64,000 bases of DNA from Chromohalobacter marismortui (GTDB lineage: Bacteria > Pseudomonadota > Gammaproteobacteria > Pseudomonadales > Halomonadaceae), in contig NZ_SOBR01000001.1 of assembly GCF_004364315.1 (NCBI RefSeq), positions 248,001 through 312,000 of the forward strand, read 5' to 3'. Both the position numbers and the translations under genes were made by a program. The stretch's first letter is position 1; every line of letters begins with the position of its first letter. Under the pieces are notes generated by a model, which was given only the letters and a program-made list of their open reading frames with translations, was not told where the DNA came from and did not search any database. Shown piece by piece: positions 53,601-62,200 of this stretch.

Positions 53601-53710
53601 TATTCCTGCACCGGCAGACGCTCGAGCGCGAGGATGCCGAAGACGATCACGAGCAGAGCGAACACGGTCGCCAGTACTGGACGCGTTATAGCGGTATCGG
53701 ACAGGCGCAT
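50606..53710 (-). CDS. RND-family multidrug efflux permease
   Basis: The 1,034-residue inner-membrane protein has the AcrB/MexB architecture: 12 helices and two large periplasmic loops. The proton-relay Asp pair is in GLVVDDAIVVLENVHRR, near residue 400. GlyPhe-rich periplasmic segments and a helix 10-12 region with LRPILMTAFTTMAGAVPL are also present. It expels hydrophobic compounds with the adaptor encoded upstream, whose stop overlaps its start by one base. No outer-membrane channel gene is adjacent, so a TolC/OprM-type protein elsewhere is presumed. The sequence resembles the MexF/MdtF-like group that lacks a short N-terminal extension. Confidence 0.94.
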   Translation of the reverse strand: MRLSDTAITRPVLATVFALLVIVFGILALERLPVQEYPAIDPPVISVETNYPGASANVVETRITQVIEDRIAGIEGIELIESTSSDGESEIDITFSLDRNIEAAANDIRDRVSGVSDNLPEEAEPPEVEKADSSDDVIMWLSLTAEGYTVPELTDYANRYLVDRFSTQTGVSRVRVGGGKEYAMRVWLKRDALAARGLTVTDVEDALRTENVELPAGFLESDSRQFTLRLPRNFETASDFRDLVIDQGSNGYLTRLSDVARVEVGSVEERSLFRGNGIPMVGLGIMKQSTANILEVSQGVKAEMERLQSTLPDGMQLRLNFDSSVFVSGALKEVVTTLFIAMGLVVVVIFLFLGNVRTTLVPAVTVPISIIGTFIALNAFGFTLNLLTLLALVLAIGLVVDDAIVVLENVHRRMQFYGETPLVAAFRGTRQIGFAVIATTLVLIAVFVPLSFLRGDIGRLFSEFALTLAAAVAISCLLALSLAPMMCSKVLDPRMHESRISRAVHTLLDATQRLYRHVLFMLLRVRWLCLIVFVALLGATAWLFTELPNEYTPKEDRGNFFILVNGPQGATFDYMQDYMDEIEARLLPLVDEGEIRNISVRAPRGYGNIENFNDGMVIVSLADWGKRRSAWAIMADVRQRLEDLPGVQAFPVMRQGFGGSIQKPVQFVIGGGTYDSLVTWRDRLLERISEDDSGLTDVESDYKETQPQLRIEIDYQRAAALGVTVTTIGRTLQTLFGGRSVTSYVDDGEEYDVILEGERDTQRSPSALNNVQVRSARSGELIPLASLVTLSNYADASELNRFNRVRAITLEANLADGTSIGEALDYLNTLADEELPADAMIDYKGPSRDYQEASGATAFLMLMGLLVVFLVLAAQFESFVHPLVIMLTVPLAISGALLGLWLTGQSLNIYSQVGMVMLVGLAAKNGILIVEFANQLRDEGRVFRDALIDASVTRLRPILMTAFTTMAGAVPLIFASGPGAETRLVIGTVIFSGVAAATLFTLLVVPVAYDMLARRTGSPSDVSRRLAREMEETA

Positions 53711-54870
53711 CAGTTGCCTTCTCCGTCACGTGCGTCGCCATCACGCGCGTCCTTGAGAATCTCGCTGATCTCGCGACTGCCATCGTCGAGCGCCAGAATG
53801 TCCACGTGTTCGCCGTCACGTACCTTGGTGGTGCCATGGGTCACCACCCAATCGCCTGCGTTCAACCCGCTGAGGATCTCGACTTCTCCGGCGCGGCGTG
53901 CGCCGATTTCCACCTGACGGCGCTGGATTTGGTTGTCTGCGTCACGCGCAATGCGCATCACGTACTGGCGTTCACCACTAGGAACGAGAACGGACTCGGG
54001 GACCACCAGCGTCTCACGAAGGCGTCGCTCCAGCGTCACGACCATCAGCATGCCGGGGCGCAGCAAGCGCTCGGGATTGGGCAACTGGGCGCGCACGCTG
54101 ACGCTGCGCGACACGGGGTCGATACGTGTGCCGATGCTGGTGACCTCGCCACGGAAGACCTGGTCTGGGTAACTGGGCGTGGTGGCGCGTAGCGCCATGC
54201 CGGGCTTGAGGGCATCCAGAAACGTCGCCGGGACGGTAAAGTCGAGCTTCATGGAGTCGATCTTGTCGAGCGTGATCAGCTCGGTACCCGGCGTGACCAG
54301 GGCGCCGACACTGACATCACGCTGGCCCACGGTACCGGCGAACGGGGCGCGCAGCCGGTGGTCGGCGAGACGCGCTTGTATCGCATCGATCTGGGCGTTG
54401 ACCTGCGCTAGCCGGGCCTTGGCATCTTCGACGTCGGCGCGGATGCCGACGTTGCGCTCCAGGAGTTGCTGGGCGCGGCGAACGGCGTTTTTGCGCTCCT
54501 GTCGCAAGGCCTGGGCGGCACGCAGCTCGGCCTGTTCCGCGCTATCGTCGAGACGTATCAGCAGGTCGCCTTCTGCGACGCGTTGGCTGTCGGTGAAGCT
54601 GATATCGGCGATGGTTTCAGTCACCGTGGCGGAAAGCGTCACACTCTCGTCGGCACGTAGCGTCCCCAGCGCTTCCAGCGGGTCGCGCCATTGCGCGGTT
54701 GCAACGGGCGCGGCGATGACCGAGGTGCGTGAGTCAGTGTTCTGTGCGTTGGCGTTACCCGTCACCGAGAGGCCAGCCATCGAGAGGCCAGCCATCGAGA
54801 GGCCAAGCAGCGCCACTCCCAGACGATGCCGTCCGCGGGCGGCCACGGCGAGAAGAGAAGGTACGGGCAT
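53710..54870 (-). CDS. RND efflux periplasmic adaptor (MFP) protein
   Basis: The 386-residue membrane-fusion protein has an N-terminal signal region, a barrel-sandwich hybrid (SVTLSATVTETIADISF ... GDLLIRLDD), an alpha-hairpin around residues 105-165, the HRLRAPFAGTVGQRDVSVG lipoyl return, and beta-barrel and membrane-proximal domains. It links the permease to the outer-membrane channel. The signal peptide core contains a 15-base tandem duplication (LSMAG repeated, then LSVTG). The two-gene operon lacks a regulator. Confidence 0.93.
   Translation of the reverse strand: MPVPSLLAVAARGRHRLGVALLGLSMAGLSMAGLSVTGNANAQNTDSRTSVIAAPVATAQWRDPLEALGTLRADESVTLSATVTETIADISFTDSQRVAEGDLLIRLDDSAEQAELRAAQALRQERKNAVRRAQQLLERNVGIRADVEDAKARLAQVNAQIDAIQARLADHRLRAPFAGTVGQRDVSVGALVTPGTELITLDKIDSMKLDFTVPATFLDALKPGMALRATTPSYPDQVFRGEVTSIGTRIDPVSRSVSVRAQLPNPERLLRPGMLMVVTLERRLRETLVVPESVLVPSGERQYVMRIARDADNQIQRRQVEIGARRAGEVEILSGLNAGDWVVTHGTTKVRDGEHVDILALDDGSREISEILKDARDGDARDGEGN
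54766..54810. repeat. Three 15-base in-frame units in the adaptor signal-peptide region
   Basis: Two identical 15-base units (54766-54780 and 54781-54795) and one diverged unit (54796-54810) encode repeated Leu-Ser-Met-Ala-Gly-like pentapeptides inside the hydrophobic core of the signal peptide. Confidence 0.9.
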
Positions 54871-55172
54871 AATGTCTCGTTATTGTCTCGGTGTAATGAT
54901 GTCCGCAGGCGCCAGCGTCCGTATGACGCTTGGCGTGTTTACGGCGCAGGAGACGTCGCACTGGAATGTCTCTGAATGTCGCACGTTGTATCCGACACGG
55001 GCGCTGGATAAAAGTGCGCATTGCCTAGAGGCTCATGATGCACGCTTTTTCCACGTTTGGGGTCAATCAGGCTCGGCTTGTATTCAACGCGGGTACGGTC
55101 ATGCGTTACATGCTCGTCGCTGTGTCGCATAACGCTTAGAATGCCCACCTTTGCTTGAAATGGGGCGCGACG
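54871..55172. other. Intergenic region between the RND adaptor and the YhiN-like gene
   Basis: This 302-base divergent gap should hold both promoters. A GAGACA direct repeat lies just upstream of the adaptor start. No convincing sigma70 element, RNA gene or operator dyad is clear. Confidence 0.45.
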
Positions 55173-56357
55173 ATGGCACAGACCTATGACGTAGTGGTGA
55201 TCGGTGCCGGCGCGGCGGGGCTGATGTGTGCACTGACCGCCGGTTACGAGGGGCGGCGTGTGCTGGTGCTCGACCATGCCAGCAAAGCAGGCAAGAAGAT
55301 ATTGATGTCAGGGGGCGGTCGTTGCAATTTCACCAACCTGGCGACGGGACCGGAGCACTTCTTTTCTGCCAACCCGCATTTCTGCATCTCCGCCCTCAAG
55401 CGCTATACGCCAGGCCACTTCGTCGACCTCGTCGAACGTCATGCTATCGAGTATGTCGAGAAGGCGCCGGGCCAGCTGTTCTGCGCCGATTCGGCCAAGC
55501 AGGTGGTCGCCCTGCTGCTCACGGAATGCGAGTGGGCCGGGGCGGAGGTGCGCCTCAAGACCAGCGTCGAGTCCCTCGAACGCCTTGGCGAAGGCATGCG
55601 TCTGGCCACTTCCAGCGGCGTGATCGATGCCGGTACGGTGGTCATTGCCACGGGCGGTTTGTCGATCCCCACCATGGGCGCGACCGGTTTCGGTTATGAC
55701 GTGGCCCGTCAATTCGGCCTGGGCGTCACCGAGACGCGCGCCGCGCTGGTGCCGTTTACGCTCACCTCGCAATGGCGCGAGCGTGCTGCGTCCCTGGCGG
55801 GGGTGAGTTGCCCGGTGACGGTCGAGGTCGAAGGGGGACGTTATCATGAGCCGATGCTGTTCACGCACCGGGGGGTCTCGGGGCCGGCCATGCTACAGGC
55901 TTCCAGCCATTGGCAGCCGGGCAAGACGTTGACGATCGATTTGCTACCGGAGGTCGATGTCGCCGGTAACCTAGCCACCATGCGCCACGAGGCGCCCAAG
56001 CGGCACGTGTCCACGTGGCTGGGGGAACGCTTGCCCAAGCGCCTGGCACAGGCCTGGTGCGACTGGCACGGCGTGGCGGACACGCCGTTGGGGACGTTAT
56101 CCAATCGTGAGGTGGCGCGTCTGGAGGACGAACTGAAACGCTGGCAGCTCAAACCCGCCGGCACCGAGGGGTGGCGGACCGCCGAGGTGACACTGGGAGG
56201 TGTCGAAACACAGGCGATTTCCTCCAAGACGTTTGCCGTGGAAGATCTGCCGTCGCTGCGGTTCATCGGCGAGGTGCTGGATGTCACCGGTCAGTTGGGG
56301 GGCTTCAACTTTCAGTGGGCCTGGGCGTCGGGCGTGGCCTGTGGGCAGGCGGTCTAG
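55173..56357 (+). CDS. yhiN: YhiN/HI0933-family flavoprotein (RdsA-like)
   Basis: The 394-residue protein begins with an FAD-binding GAGAAGLMCALTAG (residues ~11-24) and has the family motif KILMSGGGRCNFTN, then ATGGLSIPTMGATGFGYDVA, and the C-terminal GEVLDVTGQLGGFNFQWAW. It belongs to the BaiN/HI0933 family. As I recall, E. coli YhiN (RdsA) makes dihydrouridine at 23S rRNA position 2449; the assignment of that role here is by homology. The ATG at 55173 gives MAQTYDVVVIGAG. An ATG at 55155 is less likely. Confidence 0.9.
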   Translation: MAQTYDVVVIGAGAAGLMCALTAGYEGRRVLVLDHASKAGKKILMSGGGRCNFTNLATGPEHFFSANPHFCISALKRYTPGHFVDLVERHAIEYVEKAPGQLFCADSAKQVVALLLTECEWAGAEVRLKTSVESLERLGEGMRLATSSGVIDAGTVVIATGGLSIPTMGATGFGYDVARQFGLGVTETRAALVPFTLTSQWRERAASLAGVSCPVTVEVEGGRYHEPMLFTHRGVSGPAMLQASSHWQPGKTLTIDLLPEVDVAGNLATMRHEAPKRHVSTWLGERLPKRLAQAWCDWHGVADTPLGTLSNREVARLEDELKRWQLKPAGTEGWRTAEVTLGGVETQAISSKTFAVEDLPSLRFIGEVLDVTGQLGGFNFQWAWASGVACGQAV

Positions 56358-56396
56358 CACGGAGGGACGACTCGGGCGAGCGAGGAGGAGGGGACG

Positions 56397-56822
56397 ATGT
56401 CACGACACCTAGGGGACAGAGTCGTCCAGGCGCTGCATCGATGGCGTTGGCCTGGGCGCTCGCGCCAGGCGGAGCAGCGTCTGCCGGTGATCCTGTGCGG
56501 GCTCGATTATGCGCATTATCGTCTGCTGACGCATTTCGCACATTCGACGCACTACAGTGCGTTGGCGGTGGTCGATGACTATCCCTGGCATCACGGCACG
56601 CACGTGGAGGGGGTCCGCGTCTACTACCCGAGCGAGGTGCCGTCACTGGTGGAGCGTCATGGCGTGGTGGCGGTAGTTTATTGCCATGCGGACGATTTGG
56701 CCGTCTTTGGCGGTGAAACGCGTGAGCGGCTGGCGGTGTGGGGCGTGCCCTGCGTACGCTTGTCACCAAACGACGAGGATATCGAGGCCGAGTTGACGAG
56801 CCGGCTGGCAAGTCGAACATGA
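56397..56822 (+). CDS. Small Rossmann-like protein, CoA_binding_3-type fold
   Basis: The 141-residue protein has a strand-loop-helix core (LPVILCGLDYAHYRLLTHFA) and a second strand (ALAVVDDYPWHHG), then VVAVVYCHADD, resembling the nucleotide-binding N-terminal region of sugar-epimerase-like polysaccharide proteins (FlaA1-type CoA_binding_3), without their catalytic domain. The N-terminal 26 residues are basic and may contact membrane or nucleic acid. GAGGAGGAGGGG precedes the ATG at 56397. It follows the YhiN-like gene by 39 bases and ends at a terminator. The function is unknown. Confidence 0.65.
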   Translation: MSRHLGDRVVQALHRWRWPGRSRQAEQRLPVILCGLDYAHYRLLTHFAHSTHYSALAVVDDYPWHHGTHVEGVRVYYPSEVPSLVERHGVVAVVYCHADDLAVFGGETRERLAVWGVPCVRLSPNDEDIEAELTSRLASRT

Positions 56823-56824
56823 AA

Positions 56825-56844
56825 AAGCCCCCGAGCGGGGGCTT
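56825..56844. terminator. Bidirectional terminator between the Rossmann-like gene and yqjK
   Basis: An 8-bp stem (AAGCCCCC at 56825-56832, GGGGGCTT at 56837-56844) with a 4-base loop has an A-run on its left flank, giving a T-run for the minus-strand yqj operon. Confidence 0.85.
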
Positions 56845-56862
56845 CATGGCAATAGCGAGGGG

Positions 56863-57153
56863 CTAACGACGTGCGAGGCGATACATGGAGCGCGCTCGAT
56901 TGAACAACAAGAACGCCGAGAGTCCACGCCGCAGCCAGGTGCGTGTGGTCCGGGGGCGGCGTGCCCCCTGAGCCGCGAGCAGGCCGAAGCTGCCCAGCAA
57001 CGGCGCACGCCATTGCATCACGCGTTGCCAGCCGTGATCGATGGGTGCCGTGGCGTCCCGCCAGTCGTGCAGTGCATGCCCCATATCAAGGCGTTGCTGC
57101 AGGATGCGGGTCTCGAGATACTCAAGCTCGGCAGCGCGTTCACGACGATTCAC
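56863..57153 (-). CDS. yqjK: YqjK-like protein
   Basis: The 96-residue protein follows the YqjK pattern: an N-terminal ILQQRLDMGHAL helix, a conserved WRD...T...D..W spacing, a hydrophobic GSFGLLAA segment, and a C-terminal WLRRGLSAFLLFNRAR helix. In E. coli yqjK is the third gene of an inner-membrane operon with yqjD and yqjE; its own role is unknown. It overlaps yqjE by 14 bases. Confidence 0.8.
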   Translation of the reverse strand: MNRRERAAELEYLETRILQQRLDMGHALHDWRDATAPIDHGWQRVMQWRAPLLGSFGLLAAQGARRPRTTRTWLRRGLSAFLLFNRARSMYRLARR

Positions 57154-57535
57154 GAGAACTCCCCAGCGCTTGGCGGTCTTGTGCCAAGTGACTCAAGGTG
57201 GACTGCATCAAACGCCGGCGTTTGGCGATGCGCTTGGCACCGTATGCCAAGCACGCGGCGATGATGAACAGCACGGCCGAGCACAGGCCGATCGCGAGCA
57301 GGCGGTGATCTTCCCAATACAGCACCACCAGCATTAAAAGCAGCATGCCGATAGCGAACGAGAACGTTATCAACGCTGCACCTGCCAGCAATAGCAGGCT
57401 GAGCATGCGATCGCGTTCGGTTTCCAGCTCGAGCACGGCGAGACGCAAACGCGTCTCGCCCATGGCGATCATATTGGAAAGCAGACGGCGCGCCGATGTG
57501 ATGACGCGCTCCGCCGGTCCCTGGCGATCCGCCAT
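57140..57535 (-). CDS. yqjE: YqjE-like holin-superfamily membrane protein
   Basis: The 131-residue protein has a charged N-terminal helix (ARRLLSNMIAMGETRLRLAVLELETERDR), two transmembrane helices (residues ~45-67 and 76-98), and a basic C-terminal tail, as in YqjE (phage-holin-like domain, Holin_X family). Its start overlaps the yqjD stop by one base and its end overlaps yqjK. Confidence 0.87.
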   Translation of the reverse strand: MADRQGPAERVITSARRLLSNMIAMGETRLRLAVLELETERDRMLSLLLLAGAALITFSFAIGMLLLMLVVLYWEDHRLLAIGLCSAVLFIIAACLAYGAKRIAKRRRLMQSTLSHLAQDRQALGSSRESS

Positions 57536-57867
57536 CAGCGACGCCCGATGAGCAGGCCAATCACGACCCCGACACCTGCGCCGATGCCGATGCTGGTCCA
57601 GGGGTTGTCACGCACATAACGATCACAGCAATCCATCTGGTCGCGTGCGCTGTCGTAGAATTTTTCGCCGCGCGCTTCAAGCTTGGCACGCGTCTCGCTG
57701 AGACGCTGTTGAGCACGCTCGCGTGCTTCGGTGATGTGCCCTCGCGAGTCGTCCGCCGTTGCCTTGACGAGTTCTTCAACGGTCTGCGACAGGTGGCGCA
57801 GATCGTCCTTGAGTTGATCGGTGGATACGTCGCGTTCGCGATCACCGCCGGTAGGCTGCATGGTCAT
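57535..57867 (-). CDS. yqjD: DUF883 protein YqjD
   Basis: The 110-residue protein has an amphipathic coiled-coil-like region and a C-terminal transmembrane segment in which Gly residues recur (WTSIGIGAGVGVVIGLLIG, a glycine zipper). In E. coli YqjD is an RpoS-regulated inner-membrane protein that binds ribosomes in stationary phase. AGAGGAAG precedes the ATG at 57867. A frame from 57915 is discarded. It heads the yqjDEK operon. Confidence 0.9.
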   Translation of the reverse strand: MTMQPTGGDRERDVSTDQLKDDLRHLSQTVEELVKATADDSRGHITEARERAQQRLSETRAKLEARGEKFYDSARDQMDCCDRYVRDNPWTSIGIGAGVGVVIGLLIGRR

Positions 57868-57950
57868 GATGTCTTCCTCTGACAGGTTAATGGCGTTTCC
57901 AGCATAGCAGGCCAAGCCGCTGTATCAACAACGCATTACGGCTCGTGCCC

Positions 57951-58985
57951 TCAATCCAGGCCGGGAATGCCGGCCAGGAAGGTGTTGATGCTGAAACCGA
58001 GTCCCAGGCGTCGGTTGATATGATCGTAATCGATCAGGCTTTCGCCGTAGCCGTGATAATACTGGATGTAACCGCGGACCTTGCCGAACAGCGGAAACGA
58101 GTAGTCCAGTTGGGCCCCATAATGGTTCTTGCCGGGGTTACCGCGCATCATCAGCGAGACTTCCTGGTCGTTGAAGGCGCGTACCAGCGTGATGTCGCCA
58201 TAGCCGATGTAATCCTGGAGGTCGGGATTGTCATCTTCTTCTTCGTCCTCGGGAACCCGCCAGTGAGGGGCGATGCTCACTGCCCAGTCGCCACGTTGAA
58301 AGACCATGTCGGCGTAGACGCGATTCCAGCTACGCGACAGGGGGTCGGAACGGCCATTGGATTGATGCGCGAAACCGACGCGATTGAGAGTATTGGTCCA
58401 TCCGAAGGCACTCATGCTGTTGTCGAAGCTGATGAAGGCCTCGGGTTCGTAATTGGTCTCGCGAAACGGAGCCGAGGCTTCGGAGTTGTAAGCTTGCCAC
58501 CAACTGCGCTGCGTATAGGCGAAGTAAAGGTCGCCATTATCGTCGAACAGGCCATCGACCAGGTTGACCTTGAAACTCAACTGGTACTTGACCTCGGCGC
58601 TATCGGCATTGGCCGAGCCGCTGATCTGACGGAAACGCGTTTGATCCGGATTCGCGTTGTAGGTCCACGGCAACAGGTAATTGCGCCGATAGGTGGTTAC
58701 TGCCAATGGATTGCGTGATGACTCGCGCTCGAGTTCGCGGCGCTTCTCGACACGCACTTCCACGTTCTTCGCCGCGCGCTCTTTGGGCGTGGCGTCGGCC
58801 TCTGAGATCTGGGTGTCGTCAGCCAATGTTTCGCGCAGCTCATGCAGCTCTGCTTCCAGCGTCTGGACACGAGCTTCAATCGCCTCGCGTTCGCTCTCGC
58901 TCAGGTTGGTAGCAGCCTGTGAGGGGGCGGGCAGTGCGAGCATAAGCAACACGAGAACCGGCAAGCAGGGGCGTGGTGACTCCAT
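57951..58985 (-). CDS. pldA: Outer-membrane phospholipase A1
   Basis: The 344-residue protein has a signal peptide (LLMLALPAPSQAA), a short coiled-coil-like region (SEREAIEARVQTLEAELHEL) not found in E. coli PldA, and the 12-strand beta-barrel enzyme with the catalytic segment HQSNGRSDPLSRSWNR, holding the His, Ser and Asn of the active site (H142, S144, N156 in E. coli). It hydrolyses phospholipids misplaced in the outer leaflet. The start at 58985 (MESPRPCL) fits the signal peptide; the frame extends further to 59171. Confidence 0.93.
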   Translation of the reverse strand: MESPRPCLPVLVLLMLALPAPSQAATNLSESEREAIEARVQTLEAELHELRETLADDTQISEADATPKERAAKNVEVRVEKRRELERESSRNPLAVTTYRRNYLLPWTYNANPDQTRFRQISGSANADSAEVKYQLSFKVNLVDGLFDDNGDLYFAYTQRSWWQAYNSEASAPFRETNYEPEAFISFDNSMSAFGWTNTLNRVGFAHQSNGRSDPLSRSWNRVYADMVFQRGDWAVSIAPHWRVPEDEEEDDNPDLQDYIGYGDITLVRAFNDQEVSLMMRGNPGKNHYGAQLDYSFPLFGKVRGYIQYYHGYGESLIDYDHINRRLGLGFSINTFLAGIPGLD

Positions 58986-59202
58986 GTCAGTTAGTACCTT
59001 GTCGATAGTGTAAGACGCTGTGGCCGAATCGTCGGTCGTGCCGAGACGAGCGTAAAATCGTGCTGGCGTGTGCCGACCATGCCAATAGGCGGCCTGGATG
59101 TTCCTATCACGTCGCAAGGACGCAGCAAATATCGTTGCACGCATTGCCAAGGCCTTGTGGTGCACCGACAATCAGCGCATCGCTAGGTGACGAGGAAGCA
59201 GC

Positions 59203-62200
59203 ATGGCGTGCCGACGCAGGTGGCGTTTTTTGACGTGGCAAGGATTCTCCCGGCGATGCATGAAACTGGGCGCCAAGACGCGCCTAGCCCAGTATATCGT
59301 ATTCGTGATGATTTGCCTGCTGGGCGCGGTCGGCCTCGCCGCTGCACAGGCATCGTTGCCCGCGCGCGACGCGCTGGAGGCGCGTCTTGAACGTCTGCAG
59401 GCCGTCGAACAGCCGGATGGCGATCAACGCGCGGTACTGGAAGATACCCGGGCTGCGCTGGAAGGACTCAAGGCGCTTCGAGCGCTCGACGAAACGCAGC
59501 GCGAGCTCGAGCAGCGCGCGGCACGAGCGCCGCAGGAGTCGCGGGCCTTGGCCGACGAGTTGCAGCGCCTGGAACAGGACGCATCGCCCCCGAGCGCCGA
59601 TGATGTCGACGATCTATCGCTGGCGGCCCTGCAGGCACGTACCGGCGACGCCCTGGAATCCCTTGAAGCGTTGCAGGGCCGTCTGGCCGACGTCAACGCG
59701 CGGTTGATCAGTGCACAGACTTTGCCCGAGCGTGCCCAGGCGGCGATCAGCGACGCTCGGGCGCGCGCCGAGACCCGCACGTCGCAACTCGCTGCACTCG
59801 AGGGCGAGTCGGTCACCACTCAGGCCAAGCGTGACCGCTACCGTATCGAGGCAGCGCTGGCCGAGCAGCGCGCGCAATGGAGCCAGAGCCAACTCGCCCA
59901 CAATACCCGTTTGCGTGAGCTGGCCATGCAGCAGCGTGATGTACTGGAAAAGCGCATCGCGCTCAAGGAGCAGCAGCTGGCGGCGCTGCAGGCGGCGCTC
60001 GATCGACAACGTCGTGCCGAGTCGGAAGACGCCATTGCCAAGGTCGGCCGCGACGATGCCGAGGCCATCGCCGGGCATCCGGTGCTGTCTCAGGTGCAAC
60101 AGGTCAATCGCGATTTGAGCCGTGAGCTTCTCGATATCACCGATCGTGCCAATGCCATGGTGCGTGAGGGCATCGAAACGCGCACTCAACTCGACCGCGT
60201 GCGCCAGGTTCAGCGTACGCTCAACGAGCAGATCGAGGCGATTCGCGGCAGCCTGCTGCTATCGCGCATCCTGCGCGAGCAGCGCGAGTCGTTGCCCGAA
60301 GTGGACGCGCTCGGCGGCCTTCAGGACGACATCGCCGACCTGCGCTTGCGGCAGTTCGACCTGTCCCAGCAGCGCGATGCTCTGCGCCGCCCCACGCAAC
60401 TGGCCGACGATGTCCTCGCCGAGGCCGATATCGAGGACGCGCCGGGGCTGCGTGAGGCCCTGGTCACGTTGTTCGAGTCGCGCCGCGAGCTCCTCGATCA
60501 GCTCGATCAGGAATATGGCAACCTGCTGACGATTGCTATCAATCTTCAGCTCAACCAGCAGCAATTGCTGAAAATCAGCAAGGAGCTGCGTGCCACCATC
60601 GAGGAGCAATTGTTCTGGGTCGCCAACGGCCGTCCGCTGGATCTGGCGTGGCTGGAGCAATTTCCCGCCACCTTGTGGCAACGCATGGCGGCCACTGATT
60701 GGCGTACGGCGCTGGTATCCTTGTGGCAGCGCCCCGATGCCAAGGCGCTTGCCGTGCTCCCCCTGTTGTTGCTGGCCGGGGCGCTGTTGCTGTGGCGGCG
60801 GCGCATCAAGGCCTCATTGTTGCGCTTGCATGAGGAAATCGGGCGGCTGAAACGCGATACCCAGATGCACACGCCGCGGGCAATCGGGCTCAATGCACTG
60901 CTCGCCGCGCACGGGCCCCTGACGATGGCGGCCGCCGGTGGGGCGCTCAAGCTCGGTGGGCAGGCCTTTGCCGTCGTGCTCGGCGATGCGTTGCTGCAAC
61001 TGGCGCTGGCATGGGGCGTCGTGGCCTGGTCGCGTCGCCTGTTGGTCTCGGATGGTGTGGCCGCGCGCCATTTTCATTGGGCACCGGCTTATGTGCTACG
61101 CCTGCGGCGTTTGCTGTTGTGGTTGGGCGTGACCTTGATCCCCGTGATTCTGGTCAGCAACCTGGCGCCTTACGACGAAGCGAGGCTGGCGGAACGGCCG
61201 CTGTCGCTGTTGCTTCTGCTGCTGGGCCTGGTGGCGATGAGCGTGGTGCTGGTGCGGCTGATCCTCGCCCATGTGCCTTTTTTCGGCCTCAAGCTGTTCC
61301 GCTTGCTGCTGGGACTGGCGTTGTCGGCGGTGCCCTTGGTACTGGCGGGGCTGATCGTCATGGGGTTCGAATATACCGCGTTGAGCCTGATCGGCCGCTT
61401 CATTACCTCGATTTACATTCTCGGCTTGTGGATCCTCGTCGAGGCCACGGTGGTGCGCGGGCTGGCGGTGGCCGCGCGGCGTCTGGCGTACCGGCGCGCG
61501 GTGGCGCGGCGTCGCGCTCAGGTCAAGGAAGATACCGAAAGCGGCCTCGAGGTGATCGAGGAGCCACCGCTGGACATGGAGCAGGTCAATCAGCAGTCGC
61601 TGCGGCTCTCCAAGCTGATCCTGTTTTTGGGTTTCACGCTGGTGCTGTATGTCGTTTGGGCGGACCTGCTCGGCGTGTTGTCCTACCTCGACAACGTCAC
61701 CGTGTGGCAGATCGAGCGTGGCCAGGGCGAGGCGATGACCACCAGTCCGATCACCGTGGCCGACGTACTCATGGCCTTGGCACTGGTGGCGTTGACCTTG
61801 ATGATGGCGCGCAACCTGCCGGGGCTGCTGGAAGTCATGGTGCTGTCGCGGCTGAGCCTCAAGCAGGGCAGTGCCTATGCCATATCGTCGCTGCTTTCCT
61901 ATACCATCGTGGGGACGGGCGTCGTGGTGTCCCTGGGGACACTGGGGGTGTCATGGGACAAGCTGCAATGGCTGGTCGCTGCGCTCGGCGTGGGATTGGG
62001 CTTCGGGCTGCAGGAAATCTTCGCCAATTTCATTTCCGGCCTGATCATCCTCTTCGAGCGGCCGGTGCGCATCGGCGACACCATCACGCTGGGCAACCTG
62101 CATGGCACGGTCAGCCGCATCCGCATTCGTGCCACCACGGTGACGGACTTCGACCGCAAGGAAATCATCATTCCCAACAAGACCTTCGTCACCGATCAAC

